Shown here piece by piece: positions 26,766-35,767 of a DNA stretch of 64,000 nt. Origin of the DNA: Cyanobacteria bacterium SBLK (GTDB lineage: Bacteria; Cyanobacteriota; Cyanobacteriia; Cyanobacteriales; Spirulinaceae); NCBI GenBank assembly GCA_017746715.1, contig JAGHZQ010000098.1, forward strand, positions 26,339 to 90,338, in the 5' to 3' direction. The translations under genes were made by a program, and so were the position numbers. How positions within the stretch are numbered: the stretch's first letter is position 1; each line of letters starts with the position of its first letter. The notes below the pieces were generated by a model. That model made no database searches and had not been told where the DNA came from. It saw only the letters and a program-made list of their open reading frames with translations.

Positions 26766-27713
26766 TAAAAGGACAAACCACGGAATTTTGATGTCAGGGA
26801 CAAGCCAAGGATATTTTCTCAAAAAGGCATTAGCCATTGGCAAACTAAATCGCAGAGAACGAAATGAGACAGGACGATTACCCTTTTCATCAAACAATCC
26901 ATATTTTTGAGCAACTTCTGCTACGATATGGACGCGACCGGTCCGCTTAATAACATTGGGATCGGATGCTAGAGCCGCTATCGCACGGCCTGTAAATAAA
27001 GGAGTTTCCCAATTATAGTAACCGTGGCCGAATGTCGCCTTGAAACTCTCTGGATATTTTTCCCAGTCAAAATTAGTGGTTGTTTCCGTACCTACAATTC
27101 CGGGATAAAGAGAAATAGAAGTTACATTGCATGCTTTTAATTCTTCCGCCATGTCAGCAGCTAAGCGATCGCAAGAAGATTTTCCGACACTATAAGGAAC
27201 GCTAAAGATATAATAGAGTCCAGCCCATGAAGAAATAGTACAAATTAGTCCTCGTTTGCGTTTTGTCATCATTCTTGCTGCATAAACACTAGAGATGTAA
27301 TGACTGCGCAATCCGACATTGTTGGCTACATCCCAAAGAGTTGGATCGGATGCCCAAAAACTGTCATTGAAAGAATCTAGTAAAGTCTGTCCTGCCGTGT
27401 AAACATTATTAACGAGAATATCTAATTGTCCTTGTTGCTCCTCATCAATACGTTTAAACAATTTTTGAATTTGTTCGTCATCACTGTGATCGATTTGAAC
27501 GGGGATGCAAACCCCTCCAGCTTTTTCAACAGCAATCTGAGTTTCTTGCAAACTACTTACAGTTGGAACGGTGGAATCTGTTACAGGCTTGAGAGTACGT
27601 CCTGTAATATAAACAGTTGCACCAGCTTCGCCCAATCCGATAGCGACGCCTTTACCAATACCTCGGCTTGCACCCGTAACTAGGGCAATTTTACCTTGCA
27701 GATTTTTATCCAT
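26736..27713 (-). CDS. short-chain dehydrogenase/reductase, DHRS1-like
   Basis: An NAD(P)-dependent oxidoreductase of about 325 residues. The nucleotide motif TGASRGIGKG, NNVY (variant of NNAG), the catalytic serine in TISSWAGLYY and YSVGKSSCDRLAADMA (YxxxK) are all visible. The extended C-terminus (PLFTGRAIAALASDPN, GRVHIVAEVAQKYGLFDE, PSFRSLRFSLP-like region) resembles eukaryotic DHRS1 and its bacterial relatives. ATG at 27713 is preferred to GTG 27725. Substrate unknown; no operon partners. Confidence 0.88.
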   Translation of the reverse strand: MDKNLQGKIALVTGASRGIGKGVAIGLGEAGATVYITGRTLKPVTDSTVPTVSSLQETQIAVEKAGGVCIPVQIDHSDDEQIQKLFKRIDEEQQGQLDILVNNVYTAGQTLLDSFNDSFWASDPTLWDVANNVGLRSHYISSVYAARMMTKRKRGLICTISSWAGLYYIFSVPYSVGKSSCDRLAADMAEELKACNVTSISLYPGIVGTETTTNFDWEKYPESFKATFGHGYYNWETPLFTGRAIAALASDPNVIKRTGRVHIVAEVAQKYGLFDEKGNRPVSFRSLRFSLPMANAFLRKYPWLVPDIKIPWFVLLLTKLGSPKI

Positions 27714-27850
27714 TATTGCCCTCACTCTACAAAAAAACTATTGAGTAGTATAACCCCCATCGAGCAGTATAGCAATCCTAAAAGGCGTAGGCAATCGCAA
27801 CTACGGGTGATATCCCAAATTTACTCTGCTGAGGATCTATATTTCCTTTT

Positions 27851-27878
27851 GTAGCGACGTTACATGGAACGCCGCTAC
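27851..27878. repeat. diverged GGGACGTTGC-type palindrome
   Basis: GTAGCGACGTTAC followed by AT and GGAACGCCGCTAC, an imperfect palindrome related in form to the one at 23.18 kb. It lies between the SDR and LCP genes. Confidence 0.55.
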
Positions 27879-27974
27879 GCAATTTTAGACGATCGCCTTC
27901 CGCAATCCTTCCTCCTCGCGCAATATTCCAAGGATCGACTAATCTTATAATGGGATGGCGATCGCAAATTGTCC

Positions 27975-29471
27975 TTATTTCTCATCCTTTTCTTCATCTT
28001 CGTCATCGTCGGCAATCACATCAAACCAATCGGAGCCGATGCGGATTGTGATTTCCGAACCTAAATCTCCTGTGGAATCGGCGTGAATCTCCCCAAAACC
28101 TAGAGCCTCTTTTAATGCTCGTGCTGCCTCGATATCGCCCTGCTGCACGACAATTTGCGTTTTCCGCAACAGCCTTGCTGACTGGGATTTCGCGTGATAG
28201 AGATTGCCAAATCCTACCTCAGTAATGTGCTGTGCCGCTAACCCCGGTAATTTGGGATCGTTAGTTGCATTTTGTAAGGCAATGCGGATGCGATTGGGAG
28301 AGCGATTGTTGGTGACAACATAATCCCCATCATGCTCAAAATACTCGCTGACAATGCGATCTCGCCCTCGTCGGGACATGACCCAATAACTCACTCCTTC
28401 AAACTCCTCTTTGTTACTAAAGCGCCCCGGTAATAAGACCATCTTTATCTTTTCCTTATCCAAGCTCATACCGAAATTCACTAAAGCCAACATCTCTTCG
28501 AGGCTTAGATTAGTATCCACATATTGTAAGGCCATTTTTACGGCTTGCGGTAAGCGAGGTACGACCGCAGGACTTTTCAATCGCTCCCGCAGGGATTTTA
28601 ATAACACTTGCTGACGCTGTACCCGTCCGATATCACCGTACTCGTCCATGCGGAAACGCGCAAATTGTTCCGCACGATCGCCATTTAAGGTTTGCCAACC
28701 GGGTTTTAAGTCAATGTTCAGCCCTTGAGTGACATCGGTGTAAGACATGGGATAGGGAACGAAAACCTCAACACCTCCCACTAAATCCACCAAATCTTTA
28801 AAGGCATCATTCGTGACGCGCACGTAGCGATCGATCGCTACATCATTCAAAGTCTTACTCACCACATGAGTCGCCAACTCCGCACCACCTCTGGCATTAG
28901 CGCTGTTAATTTTAGCCTGTCCCGCCCCCCGGATAAAAACTTGCGTATCGCGAGGAATCGAAAGCATTCGCACGGTGTCATCTGTCGGATCGAAGCGCAG
29001 GAGTAACATTGTATCGCTGTTGCCGTTAAAAATCTCTTCGCTATCTTTCTCTACATCGGGAACGCGATCGATCCCTAACACGAGGATATTCACCGGACGA
29101 TCGATCTTGTATTGAAAAAGCGGAGGAATTTCTTGAGTTTCGTCTGGCGTTCCCGTCCCCGTAGGGATAGGCGTTCCTGCCGTTGCCACTTTTTCCGTCG
29201 CCGTCAAAACATTGGGAATCGAAGGAAGAGGGCCCACCATAGCCACCATGGCCCCCGTTGTCGCCGATAGAGAAGCCGCTGCTACAAAGGTCGCACTCCA
29301 TAACATTCGCCGACCCCAACCGAGATTGCTCTCAGCAGTCGGTAAAGAATCTGATTGTTTTGCGCGATCGCCGTGGGTGGAAACAGAATTGTCTGTCGTA
29401 TTGGGCGATCGCGTTGACCCATCGGAGTTAGACGCGATCGGTAGCGATTTAGCGCTATTGTTCACATTCAC
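27975..29471 (-). CDS. LytR-CpsA-Psr family glycopolymer transferase
   Basis: LCP proteins attach polyprenyl-linked glycopolymers to peptidoglycan or related acceptors at the outer face of the membrane. The 498-residue chain has a Ser/Asn-rich cytoplasmic N-terminus, one membrane anchor (SATFVAAASLSATTGAMVAM, residues about 58-78), the LCP domain from NILVLGIDRVP to IGRVQRQQVLL with the catalytic arginines in SIPRDTQVFI and FARFRMDEYGDIGRVQR, and a C-terminal LytR_C domain (RIRIALQNATNDPKLPGLAA). The last residues are acidic. Single gene. Confidence 0.93.
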   Translation of the reverse strand: MNVNNSAKSLPIASNSDGSTRSPNTTDNSVSTHGDRAKQSDSLPTAESNLGWGRRMLWSATFVAAASLSATTGAMVAMVGPLPSIPNVLTATEKVATAGTPIPTGTGTPDETQEIPPLFQYKIDRPVNILVLGIDRVPDVEKDSEEIFNGNSDTMLLLRFDPTDDTVRMLSIPRDTQVFIRGAGQAKINSANARGGAELATHVVSKTLNDVAIDRYVRVTNDAFKDLVDLVGGVEVFVPYPMSYTDVTQGLNIDLKPGWQTLNGDRAEQFARFRMDEYGDIGRVQRQQVLLKSLRERLKSPAVVPRLPQAVKMALQYVDTNLSLEEMLALVNFGMSLDKEKIKMVLLPGRFSNKEEFEGVSYWVMSRRGRDRIVSEYFEHDGDYVVTNNRSPNRIRIALQNATNDPKLPGLAAQHITEVGFGNLYHAKSQSARLLRKTQIVVQQGDIEAARALKEALGFGEIHADSTGDLGSEITIRIGSDWFDVIADDDEDEEKDEK

Positions 29472-29648
29472 CTCAACACCATCAAAATCTAAATTTAGCA
29501 GTTTTTTTCAGAATGTCGGCATCAGAAATGCCAACTTCAGACAATCCAACTGCTACCATTTCCTCATGCTGGATTATAGCGCTTGGTTGGAGATTGTTTG
29601 AGAATTTTTTTCAAGTTTTTTGAGGAAACCCAAAAAATGAAGAACGGG

Positions 29649-29676
29649 TAACTGATAACTGATAACCGATAACTGT
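29649..29676. repeat. heptamer tract (TAACTGA) upstream of manC
   Basis: Four heptamers (TAACTGA twice, TAACCGA, TAACTGT) about 65 bases before the manC start. The same unit recurs immediately after manC. Confidence 0.75.
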
Positions 29677-29742
29677 CTACACCCCATCTCCGACTCATAC
29701 AGGATAGGATGGGAAAAAATTTCCTTTTTTTGACAATTTGCC

Positions 29743-30804
29743 ATGAATAACTCCCTGATTCCCGTTATTTTAGCAGGTGGCAAGGGCGAACGCTTCTGGC
29801 CCCTCAGCCGCCGCCAACGTCCCAAACAATTTTTAAGCCTTGACGGAAGTGGGAGGAGTCTCCTGCAAGCGACTGCCGCTCGCCTGTTGGATATGGCTGG
29901 AGGATGGGAGAATCTTTGGGTGATTACTTCTGCTTTACTGGCTTCTGGGGTAGCAGAACAGTTACCTTTGTTACCGGAAAGCAACTTACTCGTGGAACCC
30001 GAAGGACGGGATACGGCTCCAGCAGTCGCTTGGGGAACTTTAGAAGTTGCCAAAAAACATGGAGAAGAGGCGATTTTGGGGTTTTTCCCAGCGGATCATT
30101 GGATTGGCGATCGCCGTGCCTATAACAATACTCTCGTGGGGGCAATCGAACTGGCAGAAACCCGAGGCGTTATTGTCACATTAGGAATTACCCCGACTTA
30201 TCCTTCTACGGGTTATGGGTACATCGAACAAGGGGAAGAAATCGGCACATTTTCGGAACTTTCCGGTTATAAAGTCAGCTGCTTTACCGAAAAACCCGAT
30301 CGCGAAACCGCGCAACAATTTATTGATACCGGGCGTTTTAGTTGGAATAGCGGCATGTTTATTTTCCGTGCTGCTACAGTATTGTCCGAATTAGAAATTC
30401 ACGCGCCGCAAATCCTCCAACCCTTAAAAGCAAAAGGTCAAGATGCCTATCAAGAATTAGAGAAAAAAAGCATCGACTATGCCTTAATGGAAAAAACCGA
30501 TTTAGCTTGCGTTATTCCCGCCGATTTTAGTTGGGATGACTTAGGAGATTGGAATGCGATCGAGCGCTTAGTGAAAGGAGATGCCGCTAACACCGAACTC
30601 GCTACTCATGTCGGACGAGATACCCAAGGAACGATTCTCTATGCCAGCGATGAAGACGATGTAATCGTAACCATTGGTTTAGAAGATATCGTCGTGGTTC
30701 GCGATCGCAATGTCACCCTCGTCGTCCACAAAAGCCGCACTCAAGAAATCAAACAAGTCCTCAAACAACTCCAAACCGATCCCAAATTTGAAAAGTTACT
30801 GTAA
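29743..30804 (+). CDS. manC: mannose-1-phosphate guanylyltransferase
   Basis: Makes GDP-mannose from mannose-1-phosphate and GTP for glycans. It has 353 residues. LAGGKGERFWPLSRRQRPKQ is the nucleotide-binding signature; VEPEGRDTAPAVAWG, FFPADHWIG, STGYGYIEQG, CFTEKPDRETAQQFI and FSWNSGMFIF follow the sugar nucleotidyltransferase pattern, with a short left-handed helix region at the end. No isomerase domain is fused. The next gene (UbiB-like) starts 40 bases later in the same direction. Confidence 0.93.
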   Translation: MNNSLIPVILAGGKGERFWPLSRRQRPKQFLSLDGSGRSLLQATAARLLDMAGGWENLWVITSALLASGVAEQLPLLPESNLLVEPEGRDTAPAVAWGTLEVAKKHGEEAILGFFPADHWIGDRRAYNNTLVGAIELAETRGVIVTLGITPTYPSTGYGYIEQGEEIGTFSELSGYKVSCFTEKPDRETAQQFIDTGRFSWNSGMFIFRAATVLSELEIHAPQILQPLKAKGQDAYQELEKKSIDYALMEKTDLACVIPADFSWDDLGDWNAIERLVKGDAANTELATHVGRDTQGTILYASDEDDVIVTIGLEDIVVVRDRNVTLVVHKSRTQEIKQVLKQLQTDPKFEKLL

Positions 30805-30813
30805 ATCAAGCGA

Positions 30814-30841
30814 TAACTGATAACTGATAACTAATAACTGA
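30814..30841. repeat. heptamer tract (TAACTGA) between manC and the ABC1 gene
   Basis: Four units (TAACTGA twice, TAACTAA, TAACTGA) fill most of the 40-base gap and end directly before the next ATG, covering the expected ribosome-binding site. Confidence 0.75.
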
Positions 30842-30844
30842 ATA

Positions 30845-32500
30845 ATGGTTTTAGCTTTAACGCAAAATACGTCGCGACAGCGAGAAATTCTCGAAACAAT
30901 TCTCGGCAATGGTTGGGATTATATGCGGGGAGTTTTAACCGGAGGCAAACCGGGAGAACCGCAAATTCCGACCCCAGAAGTGCTGAGAAATATTCTCGTT
31001 GAATTAGGTCCGGTCTATGTCAAATTAGGACAACTCCTCAGCACGCGTCCGGATTTACTGCCTCCTAGATATATCCAATCTCTTACCGCATTGCAAGCAA
31101 AAGTCCCTACGGTTTCTTGGTCTTTAATTGAAGGCGTTATTCGTCAAGAACTCCGCCATCCTATTGAAGAGGTTTTTACGAAAATCGACAAACAACCCGT
31201 TGCTGCGGGGTCGATCGCGCAAATTCATCGCGCGACTTTAAAAGACGGTCGCGAAGTGGCGATGAAGGTTCAGCGTCCGGGGATCGATCGCATTGTTTCC
31301 CAAGATGTGGATTTAATTAATGCCGTCGCCGAACTAATTTCTGTAACGGAATTTGGCAAAAATTACGATATCGTCACTTTAGCCGATGAATTTACCAAAG
31401 CCTTACAAGCAGAATTAGACTTTACGAAAGAAGCAAATTATACAGAACAATTGCGAGAGAATTTAGCAAAAAGCCGCTGGGTTAATTCCCAAGAATTAAC
31501 CATTCCTAAAATCTATCGCGATCTGACGACGCAAAAATTATTAATTTTGGAATGGTTGGATGGAAAACCGATTTTAGACGCGCCGATCGTCCCGAGCGAT
31601 CGCGAATCTCAAGGAGAGCGGAAACGCCGTCAAGAAATTGCAACGTTACTCTTTCGCGCCTTTTTTCAACAGATGTTTATCGATGGGTTTTTCCACGCAG
31701 ATCCCCATCCCGGCAATATCTTTTATTTAACCAGCGATCGCGTGGCTTTAATTGATTGCGGAACGATCGGGCGCTTGGATCCCCGAACCCAAAGAATTTT
31801 AGTAGAAATGTTACTGGCAATTGTCGATTTAGATGCCAAGCGATGCAGTCAACTCACTTTAGAATTATCGGAAACAACGCAACCGACGGATCTAATTCGC
31901 TTAGAAAGAGACTATGAGAAAATGTTGCGAAAATATTACGATCTCAGTCTCTCAACAATCAATTTTAGCGAAGTTTTTTATGAGATATTGTCAATTACGC
32001 GCAAGAATAAGATTAAAATTCCCGGTAATATGGGACTCTATGTGAAAAGTTTAGCAAATTTAGAAGGTGTAGCTCGCGGCTTTTATCCCGATATTAATTT
32101 ACTCGAGGAATTTAAACCGTTAATGACGGATTTATTTCGCCGTCAATTATTGGGAGACGATCCCCTACAAACCGTTTTGAGAACGGCTTTAGATGTAAAA
32201 TCTCTTTCGTTACAAAGTCCGCGACAAGTCGAAGTTTTACTCGATCGCCTAACTTCGGAAACCCTGCAATGGAATCTCCAAATCCGCGAATTATCATCTC
32301 TTCGTCGCAGCATAGACGATTCTGCCAATCGTTTATCTTTTAGTATTGTCGTCGGGGCATTAATTATGGGTGCATCCCTATTAGCAACAGGAGCCCCCAA
32401 TCCACAACTGTCAATTTTAAGCGATATTTTGTTAGCGATCGCCACGCTTTTAGGCTTGTGGTTGATCGTCAGTATTTTGCGATCGGGACGATTGCGCTAG
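30845..32500 (+). CDS. ABC1/UbiB (ADCK) family atypical kinase
   Basis: A 551-residue member of the ABC1 kinase-like family, linked to prenylquinone metabolism in bacteria and plastids. The KxGQ motif VYVKLGQLLSTRPDLLP (residues about 57-73), GSIAQIHRATLKDGREVAMKVQ with the alanine-type loop and lysine, LDFTKEANYTEQL, FFHADPHPGNIF (catalytic) and ALIDCGTIGRL (metal) are all present. Two hydrophobic helices close the protein (VVGALIMGASLLATG, ILLAIATLLGLWLIV). Several paralogues are usual in cyanobacteria; substrate unknown. Confidence 0.93.
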   Translation: MVLALTQNTSRQREILETILGNGWDYMRGVLTGGKPGEPQIPTPEVLRNILVELGPVYVKLGQLLSTRPDLLPPRYIQSLTALQAKVPTVSWSLIEGVIRQELRHPIEEVFTKIDKQPVAAGSIAQIHRATLKDGREVAMKVQRPGIDRIVSQDVDLINAVAELISVTEFGKNYDIVTLADEFTKALQAELDFTKEANYTEQLRENLAKSRWVNSQELTIPKIYRDLTTQKLLILEWLDGKPILDAPIVPSDRESQGERKRRQEIATLLFRAFFQQMFIDGFFHADPHPGNIFYLTSDRVALIDCGTIGRLDPRTQRILVEMLLAIVDLDAKRCSQLTLELSETTQPTDLIRLERDYEKMLRKYYDLSLSTINFSEVFYEILSITRKNKIKIPGNMGLYVKSLANLEGVARGFYPDINLLEEFKPLMTDLFRRQLLGDDPLQTVLRTALDVKSLSLQSPRQVEVLLDRLTSETLQWNLQIRELSSLRRSIDDSANRLSFSIVVGALIMGASLLATGAPNPQLSILSDILLAIATLLGLWLIVSILRSGRLR

Positions 32501-32710
32501 TGTGGAAAAATGCAACTCTCGCCCTTATCGCGGACGATTAATGCAAACGTTCGCCATACCATAATCGTTATTCAGGAGTATGATAAACAATTAATATAAA
32601 ATCAATTAAGCTATTCATAGAAGAAGATATTCTCTTCTTGCATCAATCATTTTTGCTCCCGTTGGTAAACTTTACTTTCTTTAACAATATTTTTTGAGGA
32701 GTCGAGGGGA

Positions 32711-35038
32711 ATGTCTTTGGCGAAGAAAACGACATTTGAGGATAGCGCATTGCAGGAAAATCCCCAACGCGATCGTGCTCGTCGCGTTCCCCTGCGAGCG
32801 ATTCTAATCGTACCCTTTTTACTGCAAATTTTTGCAACCGTCGGTCTGGTAGGCTATCTCTCTTTTCGCAACGGACAAAAGGCCGTTAACGATCTGGCAG
32901 ATCAATTAATCGAGAGTACGACGCAAAGAGTGAACGACCAACTCGATACCTATCTTTCTCTTCCTCAACAACTGTGCGAAATTGCCGCTCGGGCGATCGA
33001 GACCGGGCAGTTGGATTTAAACGATCCCGAAGCCAGCGAACTCTATTTTTGGCGGCAGGCGAAAGTGTTCGAGACCATTAGCTATATCGGGTATACCCTC
33101 GCCAACGGCAGGCAAGATGGCGCGGGACGGTGGACGAATGGCAAAGATTTACTGTTTTATGAAAACCTGCCAAGGGGCAAAGCCTCGGACTACACCAGCG
33201 AACCCAATGGCAAGCGCGGCAGCTTGATTCAGAGTTACGAATACGATGCGCTGGCATCGATTTGGTATAAAAAAGCCCTTCAAGCCAATGAACCCTTCTG
33301 GTCGGATATTTACGAATTTATCGTCAAAAATTTGGAAATGTCGGAAACGGGTAGCGAACTCCAAGAAGAAGGGACAAACGCCAATATCGGCAGTTATGTC
33401 GATTATGTGGTAGCACCGGCCCGATATCCTCTGCGGGATGCAGAGGGGAAATTGTGGGGGGCGATTAGCGTTGACATGCAGTTAGTTCACATTAGTACCT
33501 TCCTACAGCAATTGAAAGTCAGTCCCTCCGGACAAGTGTTCGTCATCGAACGGGATGGCAAACTAGTAGCCAGTTCCGGGCAGCAATCTATCCTCAACGT
33601 AGAAAAAGAGCCTGTAGAACGCTTTACGATCGCGACGGTTCCCGATCCCCTCATTCAAGCAGCAAGTCATTTAATTCAAGAACAATCCGGCGGCTTGCAA
33701 AACATTCGCGAAAACCGAGTCTTAACTTTACGATTTGACGATCGCCGTCATTTTATTGAGGTCACGCCCTGGCAAGACCGATACGGTTTGGATTGGCTCA
33801 TTGTCGTCGCGGTACCGGAATCGGACTTTATGGCCCAAATTAATGCCAATACTCGCACCACGATCGCCCTCTCTTTGGGTGCCTTAATTGTTGCCATCCT
33901 CATCGGGATTTATACCGCTCGTTGGGTCACAAAGCCGCTATTGAACTTGAGTCAAGCCTCCACTGCGATCGCCGCTGGAGAACTGCAACAAACAGTAAGC
34001 GGCTCGAACATTAAGGAAGTCCATCGCCTATCCCGTTCGTTTAACCGCATGGCCGGACAACTGCGAGAATCGTTTCAAAAACTGGAAACCATTAATCAAG
34101 AATTGGAAGTGCGGGTGAAAGAGCGAACCGCCGATCTCAACGAAAGGAACGAACAACTCGCAGAAGCGTTAGAGAATCTCAAAGCAACGCAAACTCAAAT
34201 GATCGCCCAAGAAAAACTCGCCTCTTTAGGGTCTTTAACGGCAGGAATCGCCCACGAAATCAAAAATCCTCTCAACTTTGTCAACAATTTTGCTCAACTT
34301 TCTGGGGAATTGATCGAAGAAATTATCGAGGGATTCGAGTCCCGCAAAGAACAATTAGATCCCGAATTTGTCGAAGAGATTGCCGAAGTTCTCGAACTGC
34401 TCGTTTCTAATGTCGGCAAAATCGAACACCACGGCAAGCGGGCCGATCGCATTGTCAGCAATATGTTGATGCACTCTCGCGGAGGAGAAATGGAATGGAA
34501 AGCCATCGAGTTGAACGCCCTCGTCCGCGACGCGATCGCCCTTGCCTATCACGGCATGCGCGCCAATATTTTAGACTTAACCATTAAGTTTGAAGAGGAT
34601 TACGACGAAGCGATCGGCACGATTGTCACCTCTTCCCAAGATATCAATCGCGTTTTTATCAATCTGGCCGGCAATGCTTGTTATGCCCTTCACCAACGCC
34701 AGCAACGAGCGCGGGAAGTCGGAGAGGATTTCAGCCCGCTACTTTCGGTACAAACCCGCGATCGAGGGGAAACCATCGAAATTTGCCTGCGGGATAATGG
34801 CATTGGCATGACCCCGGAAATCAAGGCGCGGATTTTCGAGCAGTTTTTTACCACCAAACCCACCGGAGAAGGGACCGGACTCGGACTGTCTCTCAGTTAC
34901 AATATCATCGTCGAACAGCATCAAGGAGCGATCTCTGTTGAATCCGAACCGGGTCGCTATACGGAATTTACAATTACGCTCCCCAAACAAATTCTCAATG
35001 CGTCTTCTGCAAAAAGTGAATCGACAGGGCAATCTTGA
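32711..35038 (+). CDS. membrane sensor histidine kinase (Cache-HAMP-HisKA-HATPase)
   Basis: A 775-residue kinase. TM1 (ILIVPFLLQIFATVGLVGYL, residues about 29-50), a large extracytoplasmic sensor of about 320 residues resembling dCache, TM2 (IALSLGALIVAILIGIY, about 380-400), HAMP, a coiled coil, then the H-box AGIAHEIKNPLNF with His near 515 and the ATPase with DNGIGMTPE and GEGTGLGLSLSYNI. The sensor has YSYDAL-like aromatic and Arg/Asp patches, consistent with binding a small molecule, but the ligand is unknown. The response regulator gene starts 63 bases downstream, so they form a two-component pair. Confidence 0.93.
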   Translation: MSLAKKTTFEDSALQENPQRDRARRVPLRAILIVPFLLQIFATVGLVGYLSFRNGQKAVNDLADQLIESTTQRVNDQLDTYLSLPQQLCEIAARAIETGQLDLNDPEASELYFWRQAKVFETISYIGYTLANGRQDGAGRWTNGKDLLFYENLPRGKASDYTSEPNGKRGSLIQSYEYDALASIWYKKALQANEPFWSDIYEFIVKNLEMSETGSELQEEGTNANIGSYVDYVVAPARYPLRDAEGKLWGAISVDMQLVHISTFLQQLKVSPSGQVFVIERDGKLVASSGQQSILNVEKEPVERFTIATVPDPLIQAASHLIQEQSGGLQNIRENRVLTLRFDDRRHFIEVTPWQDRYGLDWLIVVAVPESDFMAQINANTRTTIALSLGALIVAILIGIYTARWVTKPLLNLSQASTAIAAGELQQTVSGSNIKEVHRLSRSFNRMAGQLRESFQKLETINQELEVRVKERTADLNERNEQLAEALENLKATQTQMIAQEKLASLGSLTAGIAHEIKNPLNFVNNFAQLSGELIEEIIEGFESRKEQLDPEFVEEIAEVLELLVSNVGKIEHHGKRADRIVSNMLMHSRGGEMEWKAIELNALVRDAIALAYHGMRANILDLTIKFEEDYDEAIGTIVTSSQDINRVFINLAGNACYALHQRQQRAREVGEDFSPLLSVQTRDRGETIEICLRDNGIGMTPEIKARIFEQFFTTKPTGEGTGLGLSLSYNIIVEQHQGAISVESEPGRYTEFTITLPKQILNASSAKSESTGQS

Positions 35039-35100
35039 AACAGTAAAATGGGAGTGAGAATGTTAGTTTTTTCTCCTTGCCCTCTCGCCCGTAAACGATC

Positions 35101-35502
35101 GTGAATCAACCCATTTATGTATTAGTCGTCGATGACGAAACCGACATCGAACCTATGTTTCGACAAAAGTTTCGCAAAGAGATCAAAACCAAAAAGATTG
35201 ATTTTTACTTTGCTTTCTCGGCTGCCGAATCCCTAGCCTATCTCGAATCTCCAACCGTGCGAGAAAATTTGCGCTTAGTCTTATCCGATATTAATATGCC
35301 CGATATGAATGGCTTGGAAATGCTGCGAGAAATCAAAAAGAAATATCCCCAACTTGCCGTTTTTATACTGAGTGCTTACAACGACGAGAAAAACAAACAA
35401 ACCGCACAAACTTATGGAGCAAACGCCTTTCTCAATAAACCCGTTGATTTTGCCGCTCTCAAAGAAGCGATCTTCAATTTGCTCGAGCGATCGCCGGCTT
35501 AG
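35101..35502 (+). CDS. single-domain response regulator
   Basis: A 133-residue receiver domain: VVDDETDIEP (acidic pocket), VLSDINMPDMNG with the phospho-accepting Asp, FILSAYND and FLNKPVDFAALKE with the conserved Lys. Starts at GTG. No output domain, so it probably relays phosphate from the upstream kinase to another protein or acts by protein contact. Confidence 0.93.
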   Translation: MNQPIYVLVVDDETDIEPMFRQKFRKEIKTKKIDFYFAFSAAESLAYLESPTVRENLRLVLSDINMPDMNGLEMLREIKKKYPQLAVFILSAYNDEKNKQTAQTYGANAFLNKPVDFAALKEAIFNLLERSPA

Positions 35503-35590
35503 CTTAAAATCGAGGGAGAATTTTCCGAGAGAAGTGATACGCTAAGATCGCCAATCGCTATCGGTTCAAAAACAAAAGAGGAAAAACAGT

Positions 35591-35758
35591 ATGTTTGGTT
35601 TGGGTTGGGCAGAAGTTGCCGTGATTTTGGTTATCGGTTTGGCAATTTTCGGATCGAAAAAAATTCCTGAATTGGGAGGTGCTTTGGGAAAAACCTTGCG
35701 CGGTTTTCAAGACGAACTCAAAAAAAACGGCGATCGCGAAGATGAAAACAACGACTAG
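35591..35758 (+). CDS. tatA: Sec-independent translocase TatA/E-like
   Basis: A 55-residue protein starting at ATG 35591, after GAGG. It has the N-terminal helix MFGLGWAEVAVILVIGLAIF, the hinge GSKKIPELGGALGKTLRGF and an acidic tail (ENND). It forms the pore-forming component of the twin-arginine translocase in the plasma or thylakoid membrane. The TatC gene is not nearby. Confidence 0.93.
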   Translation: MFGLGWAEVAVILVIGLAIFGSKKIPELGGALGKTLRGFQDELKKNGDREDENND

Positions 35759-35767
35759 AAAATCTTT